NCBI RefSeq assembly: GCF_035207705.1
Contig: NZ_CP128187.1
Coordinates: 620,001 to 684,000, forward strand
From: Maribacter sp. BPC-D8
GTDB lineage: Bacteria > Bacteroidota > Bacteroidia > Flavobacteriales > Flavobacteriaceae
Direction of reading: 5' to 3'
DNA length: 64,000 nucleotides
In this document: piece after piece, positions 38,359 through 48,404 of the stretch
Layout of the letters: every line of letters starts with the position of its first letter
Position numbering within the stretch: position 1 is the stretch's first letter
Notes under the pieces: generated by a model
Told to the model about the DNA's origin: nothing
The model's database searches: none
The model's input: the letters and a program-made list of their open reading frames with translations, nothing else
Program-made: the position numbers and the translations under genes

Positions 38359-39090
38359 TTAGTATTTATGAACACTACCAGAAACCGATTTGTTCTTTTG
38401 AACAGATGGGTCGCCTTTGTATAATATATTACCACCACTAGAAGCTTCTGCGGTTAAATCATCGGTAACGTCGATACTTATATTTGCACCACTACTAGCA
38501 TCTGCAGTAGCCACTAAAGTAGTTAAGTCTTTAGCTCTAATATTTGCACCACTACTAGCATCAACATAAACTTCTTTTGCAGTACCTTCTAAAGTAATAT
38601 TTGCACCACTACTCGCATCTATATCTATGTTGGTTGCGTAGACATTTGCATTGATAATGGCACCGCTACTCGCATCGACCTCTAATTTATCTGATTGAAT
38701 TTTATTTTCAGTAGTTACATGAGAACCGCTAGAAGCGTAAATACCGGTAACGTTTGGCATTGTTACATATATCTTTTTAGTCGAGCGACCAATGTTTTCA
38801 ATACAGTGAATTTTTAATTTTCCGTTTTTAATATCCGTTCCAATTAAGTCAATGATATTCTCATCTGCTTCAACGGCAATATCAAAGTCTGCACCTTGGG
38901 TAACAAATACCTCTAAACCTTCAGAAGCTGATACTTCTGTAAATTCGCCGGTAATCTCTCTAGTTTCTTCAACGACTACGCCGTTGCCTTTTTCGCCAGA
39001 TCCAAAATCTCCGAAGTTAATATCAAAGCCACAAGATGAAAGTAATAGGGCTAATACGAGTGCTACTGTTATTCTTACTAATGTTGTCAT
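38359..39090 (-). CDS. GIN-domain (DUF2807) lipoprotein
   Basis: A 243-residue lipoprotein (LALLLSSC lipobox near residue 21). The mature part is a DUF2807 GIN domain with regularly repeated DASSGANI strands forming a beta-helix (SDKLEVDASSGAIINANVYATNIDIDASSGANI...). The family is exported or surface-exposed and often sits close to PspC/PadR genes in Bacteroidota, as here. Function not established. Confidence 0.85.
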   Translation of the reverse strand: MTTLVRITVALVLALLLSSCGFDINFGDFGSGEKGNGVVVEETREITGEFTEVSASEGLEVFVTQGADFDIAVEADENIIDLIGTDIKNGKLKIHCIENIGRSTKKIYVTMPNVTGIYASSGSHVTTENKIQSDKLEVDASSGAIINANVYATNIDIDASSGANITLEGTAKEVYVDASSGANIRAKDLTTLVATADASSGANISIDVTDDLTAEASSGGNILYKGDPSVQKNKSVSGSVHKY

Positions 39091-39203
39091 GATTGTTCGT
39101 TTTTTGATTGATTACTATTTTATGATGATGTAAAAATGATTGTTTTCTAACTCTTTTTCTATTTATAAATACTGAATTGTTGTTTTAGATGTCTGAACTG
39201 TAA

Positions 39204-40997
39204 TTAGTTGATACTATCGTTGGTGTTAACCTTAACGCCGTTTTCATCTAACTTCATTTTAAACGATTCTCCGTTATCATTAACATCGATGTCAATTCCG
39301 TTTTCGTTGATAATGATTTTACCTTTATCGCCATTATCGTTGATATTGATATCGATGCCATTTTCGTTGATATTGATGCGATTAGAACCCGTATCATCTT
39401 CATCTTCCATTTCAATAAAATCAGGACAGTCTTGACATTCAAGCTCTCCGCTTTCGGTCATTTTCCAGATATAGCCTTCTAGACCTTCAACATCTCTATC
39501 GGTATTTACAGTCGTAATCCAATCTCTAGAATTTGTTTGATCATAGGTTAAAATGGTACCTACTGGCAAGAATATATTAACACGTACCTCTTGGTCTTTA
39601 AACTTAGGGCCTTGTGTGGTCAAATAGTCATCAAAAGAGATCGTATTACCGTTTACTTCATATTCATATATGATCTGACTAGCAATATCTTTAGCTTCTC
39701 TATTCGACGGTCCGTCAGCTTCTTTTCTAATTTGAACACGAACTAAAGTGTCTTTCGACTTACGAATACGGAATCTAACATCATCAGAAACCAAAACCTT
39801 ATTACCAGCTTCGTCATAAGAAATAAAGGTATCGCCCATATGCATATCCTTTTCATAATCGTACTCATCTGTACCTACTAACCTAATATTTAAAGTATCT
39901 GAAGGCATGATAGAAGTTATTTCACTTTCTACAGAAGTACTACCAGTATACGCATGTGCTGCAGCTTCTCTAATACCAAAGACGACTAAACATATAATTG
40001 AAATCAGCCATAATCCTAATAAAGAGAATTTAGCAATGGTACCAATAGACTTTAAGTTGTTTACCAATATTTTTAATCCTAAGTACATTAAGAAGAAAAA
40101 CGGAATACCGATTGCAAAAAATGCAAGTAATGATACTACCCAAATAGGTAAGTTGGTAGAGTTAACTACATTATAGAAATCAATACCAGGTACATGAATG
40201 ATATCTAAAATACCCACAGTAAACATACCTACAAAAAGACCTATTAATGTAGCGGCACCAATGATAACTAAAAGAATACCAATGAATTTGCCGAAGATTT
40301 TAAAAAGGAACATTACGATATCACCAAAGGTGTCAAAAATCGTTTTACCTCCTTTTTTGACGGTGTCACCTACTTTTTCATAGTCAACACTTTTTACACG
40401 ATCCGCTACGTCATCAAAACCCTCTTTAACCTTACGCTCAATATTACTGATGTTTACAGTCTCACCACTCATATCTAATTTTTGAGCAGTTGTTCTAGCT
40501 TCAGGAATAAGGATCCAAAGTAAACCGTATATAAAGATGAATCCGCCCCAAGTGAAAATGGTCAAGAAAATCCAAAGTAAACGAATCCATAACGGATCAA
40601 TACCGAAGTAATGTGCTAAACCAGAAGATACACCGGCAACATATTTCTTTTCGGTATCTCTATATAATTTCTTTACTCTTTCTTTAGTCGAAGAAGAAGT
40701 TTTGGCTCTAGGTTCATCTTCAAAGATGTCTTCATCGACCATATAATCTTCAGGTTGCCCCATAATGGCGATAACTTCATCTACTTCTTTTTGAGTAATT
40801 ACCTGTCTTTCATTCTCTAATTTATCATGAAAAAGTTCGGCTATACGAGCTTCTATATCTGCAATGATTTCATCGCTGCCTGGCGTGTTAGCAAAAGAAC
40901 GTTTTACAGATTCTAAATACCTACGCATTATATTGTATGCCTCTTCGTCTATATGGAAGAGCATGTTTGCTAAATTTATATTTACTGTTTTGTTCAT
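39204..40997 (-). CDS. PspC-domain membrane protein
   Basis: A 597-residue protein. An N-terminal helical part (residues 1-100) is followed by a PspC domain (KKYVAGVSSGLAHYFGIDPLWIRLLWIFLTIF) and several transmembrane helices between 130 and 340. A C-terminal soluble domain ends in repeats of the type INENGIDININDNGDKG. PspC domains are linked to envelope stress responses. It follows the PadR gene by two bases on the same strand, so PadR probably represses this operon. Confidence 0.85.
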   Translation of the reverse strand: MNKTVNINLANMLFHIDEEAYNIMRRYLESVKRSFANTPGSDEIIADIEARIAELFHDKLENERQVITQKEVDEVIAIMGQPEDYMVDEDIFEDEPRAKTSSSTKERVKKLYRDTEKKYVAGVSSGLAHYFGIDPLWIRLLWIFLTIFTWGGFIFIYGLLWILIPEARTTAQKLDMSGETVNISNIERKVKEGFDDVADRVKSVDYEKVGDTVKKGGKTIFDTFGDIVMFLFKIFGKFIGILLVIIGAATLIGLFVGMFTVGILDIIHVPGIDFYNVVNSTNLPIWVVSLLAFFAIGIPFFFLMYLGLKILVNNLKSIGTIAKFSLLGLWLISIICLVVFGIREAAAHAYTGSTSVESEITSIMPSDTLNIRLVGTDEYDYEKDMHMGDTFISYDEAGNKVLVSDDVRFRIRKSKDTLVRVQIRKEADGPSNREAKDIASQIIYEYEVNGNTISFDDYLTTQGPKFKDQEVRVNIFLPVGTILTYDQTNSRDWITTVNTDRDVEGLEGYIWKMTESGELECQDCPDFIEMEDEDDTGSNRININENGIDININDNGDKGKIIINENGIDIDVNDNGESFKMKLDENGVKVNTNDSIN

Positions 40998-40999
40998 GA

Positions 41000-41335
41000 T
41001 TAGCTGTTTTTTGAGTTGGTTACCAGGTTGGTGGCTTTTCTTAATTCATCCCAAGTGGTATCTAATTCTTTAAGAAAAAGTTTACCGGTTTCAGTTAGGG
41101 TGTAGTATTTTCGTGGCGGTCCAGAAGTAGATTCTTCCCAACGGTAGTTTAGAAGACCCGCATTCTTTAATCTTGTCAGTAGCGGATAGATAGTACCTTC
41201 CACTACAAGCATTTTTGCATCTTTAAGCGTAGCTAAGATTTCAGAAGCATATTTATCATGCCCATTTAAAATGGACAGGATACAATACTCCAAAACCCCT
41301 TTACGCATTTGTGCTTTTGTATTTTCTACATTCAT
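41000..41335 (-). CDS. PadR-family transcriptional regulator
   Basis: A 111-residue winged helix (start MNVENTKAQMRKGVLEYCIL at 41335; an upstream ATG at 41404 gives an unlikely extension). Contains the PadR core (YASEILATLKDAKMLVVEGTIYPLLTRLKNAGLLNYRWEESTSGPPRKYYTLTETGKLFL). First gene of the PadR-PspC unit. PadR repressors respond to phenolics or envelope-active compounds in other bacteria; the ligand here is unknown. Confidence 0.9.
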   Translation of the reverse strand: MNVENTKAQMRKGVLEYCILSILNGHDKYASEILATLKDAKMLVVEGTIYPLLTRLKNAGLLNYRWEESTSGPPRKYYTLTETGKLFLKELDTTWDELRKATNLVTNSKNS

Positions 41336-41541
41336 AATCTCTTTTTGCTTTTTATGCAGTCCCGCTTTCGGAGGGGATTGCTCCATTGTCTCTGTTGTCT
41401 GCATAGATTAACTGTTCGTTTTTTGATAGACCCTTCGACAAGCTCAGGGCAGGTGAATAAACATCCTGATTGATTTTTTGATTGATTAATAAACTCTTAA
41501 GGGTGTGATGAATACCCGATATATAATATAAACTGATGATT

Positions 41542-42024
41542 CTATTTTATAAATTTTATAGTGAAAGGATATTCAAAAACCTCCCCTTCATTTGTTTTTA
41601 TAGTTGCTAAAATGGTATACACGATATTGATAATAAATAAGGCAGATTGTGCCAAACCAAGTAATGCTACGGGTATCATCCACGGACCAAAAAAATCGTC
41701 AGAATCAAAATTAAAATTGATGTTGTTGAAACTGTGAATATTTGAAAAGCTGAAATGATCAAAGTCAAAAATATTAGGAAGAAAGCCGCCTAAGAAAAAA
41801 GGGATACTAACCATACCTACAAGAATAGAGTAGAGGAGTATGCTAATTTGAAAATTCAGCGCTTGTTTACCGTTATGATCTACAAATTCATATTCCTTTT
41901 TACTTGCCGTCCATAATACTAGAGGAATGATGAAGTTCCCGAACGGAAAAAAGAATTTAGAGAACGTACTCGCATGTATTAATGCAGAGAGGTTTCTTTC
42001 GTGTTTAGTTACTGATTCTGTCAT
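41542..42024 (-). CDS. DUF4870 membrane protein
   Basis: A 160-residue protein with four predicted transmembrane helices. ERNLSALIHASTFSKFFFPFGNFIIPLVLW and DHNGKQALNFQISILLYSIL are the DUF4870 signature blocks. Likely an inner-membrane protein. It sits upstream of the PadR-PspC unit with a 137-base gap containing CCCTTCGACAAGCTCAGGG, a palindromic word common in this group. Confidence 0.8.
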   Translation of the reverse strand: MTESVTKHERNLSALIHASTFSKFFFPFGNFIIPLVLWTASKKEYEFVDHNGKQALNFQISILLYSILVGMVSIPFFLGGFLPNIFDFDHFSFSNIHSFNNINFNFDSDDFFGPWMIPVALLGLAQSALFIINIVYTILATIKTNEGEVFEYPFTIKFIK

Positions 42025-42218
42025 GATTGATTCGTTGGTGATGATGATTGATTATAATACTATGTAAAAGCCAATTACTTTGATTACCTATTAACTTCCT
42101 ATGCAAATATATGTCTAAAAAAAGGTACTATGTTACGCATAGTACTAATATTTAACAATATATTAACATTTTAGTATGCAATTAATAATGGCTATTTTTA
42201 TAAAAATTATAAGATAAT

Positions 42219-42680
42219 ATGGCGGTAACACCTAGTAAAATCAACATGTTCTCATTTTTTAAACTACCGTCTGCATGGTGGTGTGGGGTACGTTTAAGAG
42301 AATTAGATAAAAACAGGTCAGTAGTGACTGTAAAGCACAGATGGTTCAATCAGAATCCGTTTAATTCGATGTTTTGGGCAGTACAGGGTATGGCGGCAGA
42401 GTTGACCACAGGGGCTTTAATAATTGATCAAATCGAAGCATCTGGAAAGAAAATTTCGATGTTAGTAGCGAACAACACCGCTAATTTTTCAAAGAAAGCA
42501 ACAGGTAGAATTACATTTACATGTGAAGACGGACATTTAATAAAAGAAGCGTTAGATAAAACGATTGCCACCGGAGAAGGACAAACCGTTTGGATGAAAT
42601 CTGTGGGAGTAAATACAGATGGAGTAGTGGTAAGTACCTTTAAGTTTGAGTGGACGTTGAGGTTGAAGAAGAAAAAATAG
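42219..42680 (+). CDS. Hotdog-fold protein, DUF4442
   Basis: A 153-residue hotdog-fold protein. LPSAWWCGVRLRELDKNRSVVTVKHRWFNQNPFNSMFWAVQGMAAELTTG resembles PaaI-like thioesterases of the DUF4442 group. It may hydrolyse acyl-CoA but lacks a clear catalytic acid in the sequence I can see. The ORF ends six bases before the start of the next gene. Confidence 0.75.
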   Translation: MAVTPSKINMFSFFKLPSAWWCGVRLRELDKNRSVVTVKHRWFNQNPFNSMFWAVQGMAAELTTGALIIDQIEASGKKISMLVANNTANFSKKATGRITFTCEDGHLIKEALDKTIATGEGQTVWMKSVGVNTDGVVVSTFKFEWTLRLKKKK

Positions 42681-42685
42681 TCACT

Positions 42686-43195
42686 ATGAAAGAAGGAATA
42701 CGGTTTAAGGAAACACAAAAATTTACACAATGGTGGTTGTGGTTGATTATACTTGCTCCAATAATTTTATTTGTTATAAAGGTTATAAGCACAAGAATAT
42801 ATGTATTTGGTGGTTACGCTGCAGCTGAAACAAGTAATACCAATATGATATGGATTGCCAATAGAGTAACCCTAGGTGAGTTATTACCATATTTTTTTTA
42901 TTTACTAACTGTATTGTTTTTGGTATTAATAAAACTAAAGGTGGTGGTTTCTGATAAGAAAATTAAAATTCGTCATCTTTTATTTTTTAGTAAAATCATT
43001 GATTTAAATGAAGTAGTAGAACAACAGATTATTAATTATGATTTTGTAGGTTTTGGTATCAGAAAAATTAAAAAGTACGGTACTGTTTATAATGTTAAGG
43101 GAAAAGAAGGCATTTCCTTAACACTTAAAAATGGAAAGAAATACCTTATTGGTACGCAAAAGCCAAAAGAGCTTCTCGCAGCAATCCGCAGTTAA
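42686..43195 (+). CDS. Membrane protein with PH-like domain
   Basis: A 169-residue protein from MKEGIRFKETQKFTQWW (ATG 42686; the GTG at 42650 overlaps the upstream gene). Two transmembrane helices at residues 15-35 and 60-85 are followed by a soluble bPH-like domain (KIKIRHLLFFSKIIDLNEV ... GISLTLKNGKKYLIGTQKPKELLAAI). No enzymatic function is evident. Confidence 0.7.
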   Translation: MKEGIRFKETQKFTQWWLWLIILAPIILFVIKVISTRIYVFGGYAAAETSNTNMIWIANRVTLGELLPYFFYLLTVLFLVLIKLKVVVSDKKIKIRHLLFFSKIIDLNEVVEQQIINYDFVGFGIRKIKKYGTVYNVKGKEGISLTLKNGKKYLIGTQKPKELLAAIRS

Positions 43196-43456
43196 TTAAA
43201 TACTTTTTCAATGGAATGAGCTTTAGTACTTTGATTAGTTTCAATTGCATAATTCCGAATTTAAAGCTTTCCATTTTTGGGTGTTTCTTAAGATTTACTA
43301 AAATATTTTGATTGGTAGATTAAATTTACCCATTGCTCTATATACTGTTTCTACATATATATTAAGATTGCTGATACTTTAGATAATGTTCACTTTTATG
43401 GTGTATAGAATGGCTAAGACTATTCTTGTAATCATAATATTAATAGTGTTCAGAAT

Positions 43457-44347
43457 ATGAAGAAAGTATCGATTTTTTTAATGTTGGTTATGGTAAGTTG
43501 GGTTTACGGGCAAGAAACAGATGATATTTATATACAATCAGAGTTTTTACCTAGTAGTAATGTTACTGATATTTTTAAATTAAAAGCGGGTTTGGCTATC
43601 CCCCTTATTAATACTACAACAGAAAAATTTACTGTAGGAGGGAAATTAGAAAACACAACATTAAGTTATATAGATGATGATGTACCCTTTGAAACAGATG
43701 AAATAGAAACCTTTAATTCTTTTAGTATACGTTTTACTTACCAAAGAAATTTAAGTGAAGATTGGAGCATATTTGCCATGCAAGAATCTCAAATATCCTC
43801 TAATTTTAGGAATGATAATATAGTATCTGATGATATATTTTTTAATGCCATGCTTACCTTGAGTAAATATAACGGTGGAGATAATAGTATGCTAACCTTT
43901 GGTGCGGCTTATGATATTAAATATGGCTTGTACTACCCAATTCCGGTAATAAGCTATGCCAGAAGACTCAATGACAATTGGGCTTACAAGGTTGGTGTTC
44001 CAGATAGTCGTGTTAAATATACTTTAGCAGAAAATCATGATTTTGAAGGTTTTGCCACTTTAAGCGGTTTTACTGGTAATATAAATGATGAAGTAGAGGT
44101 CTATAAAGAAGACTATAGCGGTACACTAAGGCAAACAAGTGTATTGGTTGGTCTTGGTTATAATGTTGGTTTATGGGATAAATTTACCGCAACGGCACAA
44201 GGTGGCTATACTGCTTATAACCGCATGCAGATAAAAGATTACAGCAATAATGAAATTTACGATTTTGATATGTCTAATAGCTTTTACTTCAATGTAGGGG
44301 TAAAATATACCTTCACGAACAAAACTAATGATAGAGAGGTGTACTAA
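43457..44347 (+). CDS. DUF6268-like outer-membrane protein
   Basis: A 296-residue exported protein with signal MKKVSIFLMLVMVSWVYG. The rest consists of amphipathic strands of a beta-barrel (FSIRFTYQRNLSEDWSIFAMQES, VLVGLGYNVGLWDKFTATAQGGYTAYN) ending in a terminal aromatic strand (FNVGVKYTF). Similar to DUF6268 family outer-membrane barrels. Role unknown. Confidence 0.7.
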   Translation: MKKVSIFLMLVMVSWVYGQETDDIYIQSEFLPSSNVTDIFKLKAGLAIPLINTTTEKFTVGGKLENTTLSYIDDDVPFETDEIETFNSFSIRFTYQRNLSEDWSIFAMQESQISSNFRNDNIVSDDIFFNAMLTLSKYNGGDNSMLTFGAAYDIKYGLYYPIPVISYARRLNDNWAYKVGVPDSRVKYTLAENHDFEGFATLSGFTGNINDEVEVYKEDYSGTLRQTSVLVGLGYNVGLWDKFTATAQGGYTAYNRMQIKDYSNNEIYDFDMSNSFYFNVGVKYTFTNKTNDREVY

Positions 44348-44493
44348 AATAATCTCGAAGTAAAATTTTAGGTAAAGCTTGGTAGTGTATTGTTATTGTT
44401 ATTTGAGCTAACTAGTTTTAAAAGTAAGGTGGTAATTTGTAACAAAGTTGCCACCTTTACTACTTATAGTTATCAATCAAAAACAATGTACAA

Positions 44494-45291
44494 ATGAACG
44501 CACACGAAATAGATTACCAAATTTTTGGAGAAGAAATGCAATATGTTGAAATAGAGCTTGACCCACAAGAAGCAGTAGTAGCCGAAGCTGGTAGCTTTAT
44601 GATGATGGATACCGATATTAAAATGAGCACCATTTTTGGTGATGGTAGCAATCAAGACAATAGTGTTTTAGGAAAGATTTTTTCTGCAGGTAAAAGAATG
44701 TTGACAGGCGAGAGCCTTTTCATGACGGCATTTTTAAATATAGGTCAGGGTAAAAAGCAAGTTAGTTTTGCTTCTCCGTATCCTGGTAAAATTCTACCTA
44801 TTGACTTATCTGAAATGGGTGGCCGTTTTATCTGTCAGAAAGATGCCTTTTTATGTGCAGCACAAGGAGTTTCCGTAGGTATAGAATTTTCAAAGAAACT
44901 TGGTCGCGGTCTTTTTGGTGGTGAAGGCTTTATCATGCAAAAATTAGAAGGTGACGGTATGGCGTTTGTTCATGCTGGTGGTACATTGGCAAAAAAGACT
45001 TTGGCACCCGGAGAGGTTATAAAAGTCGATACTGGTTGTATTGTAGGTTTTACCAAAGATGTAGATTACGATATTGAATTTGTAGGTGGAATTAGAAATA
45101 CCGTTTTTGGTGGAGAAGGATTATTTTTCGCAACCCTTCGCGGCCCTGGCACCGTTTACATTCAGTCCCTACCATTTAGTCGCTTAGCAGGTAGAGTGCT
45201 GGCATCTATACCAAGAGGAGGAAAAGATAAAGGAGAAGGTAGTATTCTAGGTACACTAGGTGATATTGTTGGTGGAGATAATAGGTTTTGA
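44494..45291 (+). CDS. TIGR00266/AIM24-family protein
   Basis: A 265-residue protein. IDYQIFGEEMQYVEIELDPQEAVVAEAGSFMMMD and the Gly-rich ending RVLASIPRGGKDKGEGSILGTLGDIVGG are typical. It is one unit of a beta-helix related to mitochondrial AIM24. Cellular role in bacteria unproven. A composite repeat element starts directly after the stop. Confidence 0.8.
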   Translation: MNAHEIDYQIFGEEMQYVEIELDPQEAVVAEAGSFMMMDTDIKMSTIFGDGSNQDNSVLGKIFSAGKRMLTGESLFMTAFLNIGQGKKQVSFASPYPGKILPIDLSEMGGRFICQKDAFLCAAQGVSVGIEFSKKLGRGLFGGEGFIMQKLEGDGMAFVHAGGTLAKKTLAPGEVIKVDTGCIVGFTKDVDYDIEFVGGIRNTVFGGEGLFFATLRGPGTVYIQSLPFSRLAGRVLASIPRGGKDKGEGSILGTLGDIVGGDNRF

Positions 45292-45694
45292 GATTTAAGT
45301 ACGAGGTACGAGGTACTAGGTACAAGGTACAAGGTACAAAGTACGGAGTATTAAGTAGTTTGTTTGTATTTTGAGAAGAGAATAAAGAATATAGAGAATA
45401 GACTTGTTTGATTCAGACATTTTAGGAGAATTTAGCGAAGCTAAATTGTAGTTTTAGCAAAAGCCAAAAGCCAAAAGCCAAAAGCCAAAAGCCAAAAGCC
45501 AAAAGCCAAAAGCCAAAAGCCAAAAGCCAAAAGCCAAAAGCCAAAAGCCAAAAGCCAAAAGCCAAAAGCCAAAAGCCAAAAGCCAGTTACAGAAAGTACA
45601 AAGTATTAAGTACGAAGTACAAAGTATGTTTTAACTTGAACTTGACTTTTGAACTTGAGTTTTTTTTCAACAACCAACAACCAACAACGAATAC
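45292..45694. repeat. Composite repeat element 1 with heptamer array
   Basis: No gene is present. Order: GTAC-rich words (ACGAGGTACGAGGTACTAGG), a GAGAATAGACTT box, the hairpin AATTTAGC-GAA-GCTAAATT (45429-45447), the heptamer array, more GTAC words, a CTTGAACTTGACTT segment, and CAACAACCAACAAC. The same parts appear at 63.3-63.9 kb. Confidence 0.7.
45459..45584. repeat. Heptamer array AAAAGCC x18
   Basis: Eighteen uninterrupted copies of AAAAGCC. Such an array can change length by slippage. It lies in a non-coding gap, so an effect on the neighbouring genes would be through transcription or RNA. Confidence 0.9.
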
Positions 45695-46348
45695 ATGAGT
45701 TTCAAAAACCAGATAGAATTTCTTAAAGAATTGCAGAAAAACAATGCTAAGGAATGGATGGATGCTAATCGTAAATGGTACAAACAAGTACGCGATGAAT
45801 ATATCGATTGGCTTAGTGGTATGAATACTAGATTATCTGATATAGATAACGAATACTACGATACTCCAGGTAAAAAGGGAATAAATCGTATTAATAATAA
45901 TCTGATGTTTCATCCCAACAAACCGGTTTACAAAGACCATTTCGGAGCAGGATTTGACAAGAAACCAAAGACGGCAGATTTCTATTTTGAGTTGGGAATT
46001 GAACGTTGCGTTTTCGCAGGCGGATTATGGAGACCTGAGTCAAAAGTATTACGAAGTGTTCGTGATGCTATTGATTACGACGGTGAGGACTTTGTCAAAA
46101 TATTGAATAAGAAGTCCTTTAAAACTCGCTTTGGTGGACTCTTTGAAGATGCGAAACTAACAAACGCACCTAAAGGCTTTGCAAAAGACCATAAATATAT
46201 AGAATTGCTCAAAAACAAAACATTTGCAGTTTTTCATGAGTTTGACACTAAGGAAACTAACAAGGGTAATTTTGACGATGAGTTAGTTAATGCTTACAAA
46301 GAAATGCTTCCTTTTAGACGTTATTTGAATAGGGCGATTACAGTTTAA
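45695..46348 (+). CDS. DUF2461 (TIGR02453) protein
   Basis: A 217-residue soluble protein with family blocks FLKELQKNNAKEWMDANRKWY, FHPNKPVYKDHFGAGF and YFELGIERCVFAGGLWRPESKVL. Function unknown across the family. The gene starts two bases after the AACAACG end of composite repeat element 1. Confidence 0.85.
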   Translation: MSFKNQIEFLKELQKNNAKEWMDANRKWYKQVRDEYIDWLSGMNTRLSDIDNEYYDTPGKKGINRINNNLMFHPNKPVYKDHFGAGFDKKPKTADFYFELGIERCVFAGGLWRPESKVLRSVRDAIDYDGEDFVKILNKKSFKTRFGGLFEDAKLTNAPKGFAKDHKYIELLKNKTFAVFHEFDTKETNKGNFDDELVNAYKEMLPFRRYLNRAITV

Positions 46349-46391
46349 TACTAATTTTAATAGAAAATATCCATTGCAATTAATTTAGCCA

Positions 46392-46607
46392 TTACCAAAA
46401 CCAATCAAATAAATAGTTAATAATAAATAATACAGGTAATAATAATATTCCAATTAACAATTTATTTTCAAGATTCAAAATGCGGGAGGTTACTATTCCT
46501 TTTCTATAAAGCAAGTAATATATTATTAAACTCATAATTATTGAAACGAGCATAATATATTTGAATGAATCTGTATCGTTCATTAAAACAAAATTGAAAT
46601 AAGGCAT
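46392..46607 (-). CDS. Small membrane protein
   Basis: A 71-residue protein with two hydrophobic helices (YIMLVSIIMSLIIYYLLYR and KLLIGILLLPVLFIINYLF). No family recognised. Another very small membrane ORF lies about 100 bases upstream on the same strand. Confidence 0.5.
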   Translation of the reverse strand: MPYFNFVLMNDTDSFKYIMLVSIIMSLIIYYLLYRKGIVTSRILNLENKLLIGILLLPVLFIINYLFDWFW

Positions 46608-46702
46608 AACGTGATAATAAATATCTAAGCTGATTTTCTTTCTATCCTAGTTTCAATAGCCCATAACGTCATATTTTTTGAATGATTTTCAAAATTTATA
46701 TT

Positions 46703-46807
46703 TTACAAAAAACTTCCTATCAAAAGAATTATTACAAGTAGCGTAGCTATTCCAATACTAAATATAAAAAGGTAACCTATAATTTTCCACCATTTTTTAC
46801 TAGACAT
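46703..46807 (-). CDS. Very small single-pass membrane protein
   Basis: A 34-residue ORF: basic-aromatic start MSSKKWWKIIGYLF then one hydrophobic helix to the end (ATLLVIILLIGSFL). It has the form of real small membrane proteins (charged start, one helix), but there is no homology evidence. Confidence 0.4.
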   Translation of the reverse strand: MSSKKWWKIIGYLFIFSIGIATLLVIILLIGSFL

Positions 46808-46823
46808 ATTGAACAAACATAAG

Positions 46824-48404
46824 TTATTTATCAAAGTTAATTTTATCTGCAGCAGGTATCCACCTTGCTTTTAAATCTGGCTGAGTCATCAAACTATCTA
46901 AAGGAAACATAGGTCTTTTTATCCTTTTATATCCTAAACGACTAAGGTCTTGATCCACTCCGCCAGGAGTAAGTGCCATAGTCCAATCGCCACGCATGTT
47001 GTATAATTCAGGAACTAAATAACCGATTTTTACTACAACAACATCAGCGTTTTTTGGGTCTAATCCTAAATTAGTAAAATCACTTAAGTGGTGGTAAGGC
47101 TTCCGTTTTTTGGTAACGATGACATCAATATTTCCAACCTTAACGACTACTTCAATTTCTGCATTGGTATCACCTTCTTTGATGGCAGTGATAGTTCCAT
47201 CTAACAAAAGTGGTCCGGCAAATCTATGATCTACTGCTGCACCAGCATCCGCCTTAATTTTTCCACCAACACCTATTTCCATTGCTTTTTCAACAAATTC
47301 TGGTCCTGGTATAGACGCGTAAATCAATGACTTTCCATTTTTAGATTTAAATTCTGATCTGGCCAATAGCTCTTTCAAAGTCCAAGTTACATCACCTGAA
47401 CCACCAGCAGTTGGGTTATCGCCCATATCACTGATCATGTAGGGTTTCTTATCACTTGCTAATGCGAGTTTTAAGCTTTCATTTAATGTCGTTGTAGGTG
47501 CTACAAATTCAAATTCATTACGAACATCCCAAAAGTTTTGAGCCAGTTTCTCGGCACCTTCAGCTACTTTTTCTTTATCATCACCGGTAACCATAACAAC
47601 TGCATGGTTACGTGGCTCATCTGCCCAAGCATAACCGATCCAAATAGCGGCATCAATTACGCCGTCTTGGTCGGCAACTGTGGGTACTTCTGCATAAAGA
47701 CTTTTACCAGGTTCGATACGGGTACTTGTTTTCTCACCAGGTAAAAGTATTGGTACAGGAACCCACGCTTTAAAAGCAGGTTTCCCTTTGCCACTTTCTA
47801 GTCTATCTATTAAATTGGTTACCGCTCTCTTTTTAGATTCTATTGCATCTTCATGTGGCGCCATACGATAGCAAGTAATTAGATCGGTATGCTGAGCAAG
47901 TCGTTCAGATACATTACCGTGCAAATCCATCGAAGTAGAAATTAATACATCATCACCAATTACTTCTCGAATACGAGCTATTAAATCACCTTCGGGATCA
48001 TCTAAGCCAACAACACTCATTGCCCCGTGAATGTCAAAGAAGAGTCCGTCATAAGGCATATTTTCTTTAAGAATATCCAAACTTTTAGTAACCAGAGATT
48101 CGTAAGCTTCGCGAGTTACTGTACCTCCAGGTAAAGATTTGCCAACTAACGTAGGTACCCATTCAGCTCTATTTCTGTTTAAAGAATCTACTTGTAGAAA
48201 CGGGTATCTCGAAAATACAGAATCTCCTACTTTTGCGTGAAAAGCTTCTTCTGTAGAAAGGGCAGGTGAGAAGGTGCTACTTTCAATACCTAAACCGGCA
48301 ATAGCAATTTTTGGTAGTTTTTTATTTTCTTTTGATGACTTATCGTCTTTACAAGAGGTTGTAAATATTAAAAGTAAAATGGCGTAGATGTAGCGTTGTT
48401 TCAA
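46824..48404 (-). CDS. M81-family (MlrC-type) lipoprotein
   Basis: A 526-residue lipoprotein with lipobox LLIFTTSC. Blocks IAIAGLGIESSTFSPALS, GLFFDIHGAMSVVGLDDPEGDLI, STSMDLHGNVS and YRMAPHEDA carry the metal ligands of the M81 family, known from microcystin degradation (MlrC). The C-terminal part resembles MlrC_C (VVKIGYLVPELYNMRGDWTMALTPGG). The substrate is probably a peptide. Confidence 0.85.
   Translation of the reverse strand: MKQRYIYAILLLIFTTSCKDDKSSKENKKLPKIAIAGLGIESSTFSPALSTEEAFHAKVGDSVFSRYPFLQVDSLNRNRAEWVPTLVGKSLPGGTVTREAYESLVTKSLDILKENMPYDGLFFDIHGAMSVVGLDDPEGDLIARIREVIGDDVLISTSMDLHGNVSERLAQHTDLITCYRMAPHEDAIESKKRAVTNLIDRLESGKGKPAFKAWVPVPILLPGEKTSTRIEPGKSLYAEVPTVADQDGVIDAAIWIGYAWADEPRNHAVVMVTGDDKEKVAEGAEKLAQNFWDVRNEFEFVAPTTTLNESLKLALASDKKPYMISDMGDNPTAGGSGDVTWTLKELLARSEFKSKNGKSLIYASIPGPEFVEKAMEIGVGGKIKADAGAAVDHRFAGPLLLDGTITAIKEGDTNAEIEVVVKVGNIDVIVTKKRKPYHHLSDFTNLGLDPKNADVVVVKIGYLVPELYNMRGDWTMALTPGGVDQDLSRLGYKRIKRPMFPLDSLMTQPDLKARWIPAADKINFDK

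Noticed and set aside
45459..45584. Possible CRISPR array
   Set aside because: The repeats are seven bases with no spacers and no cas genes are in the window.
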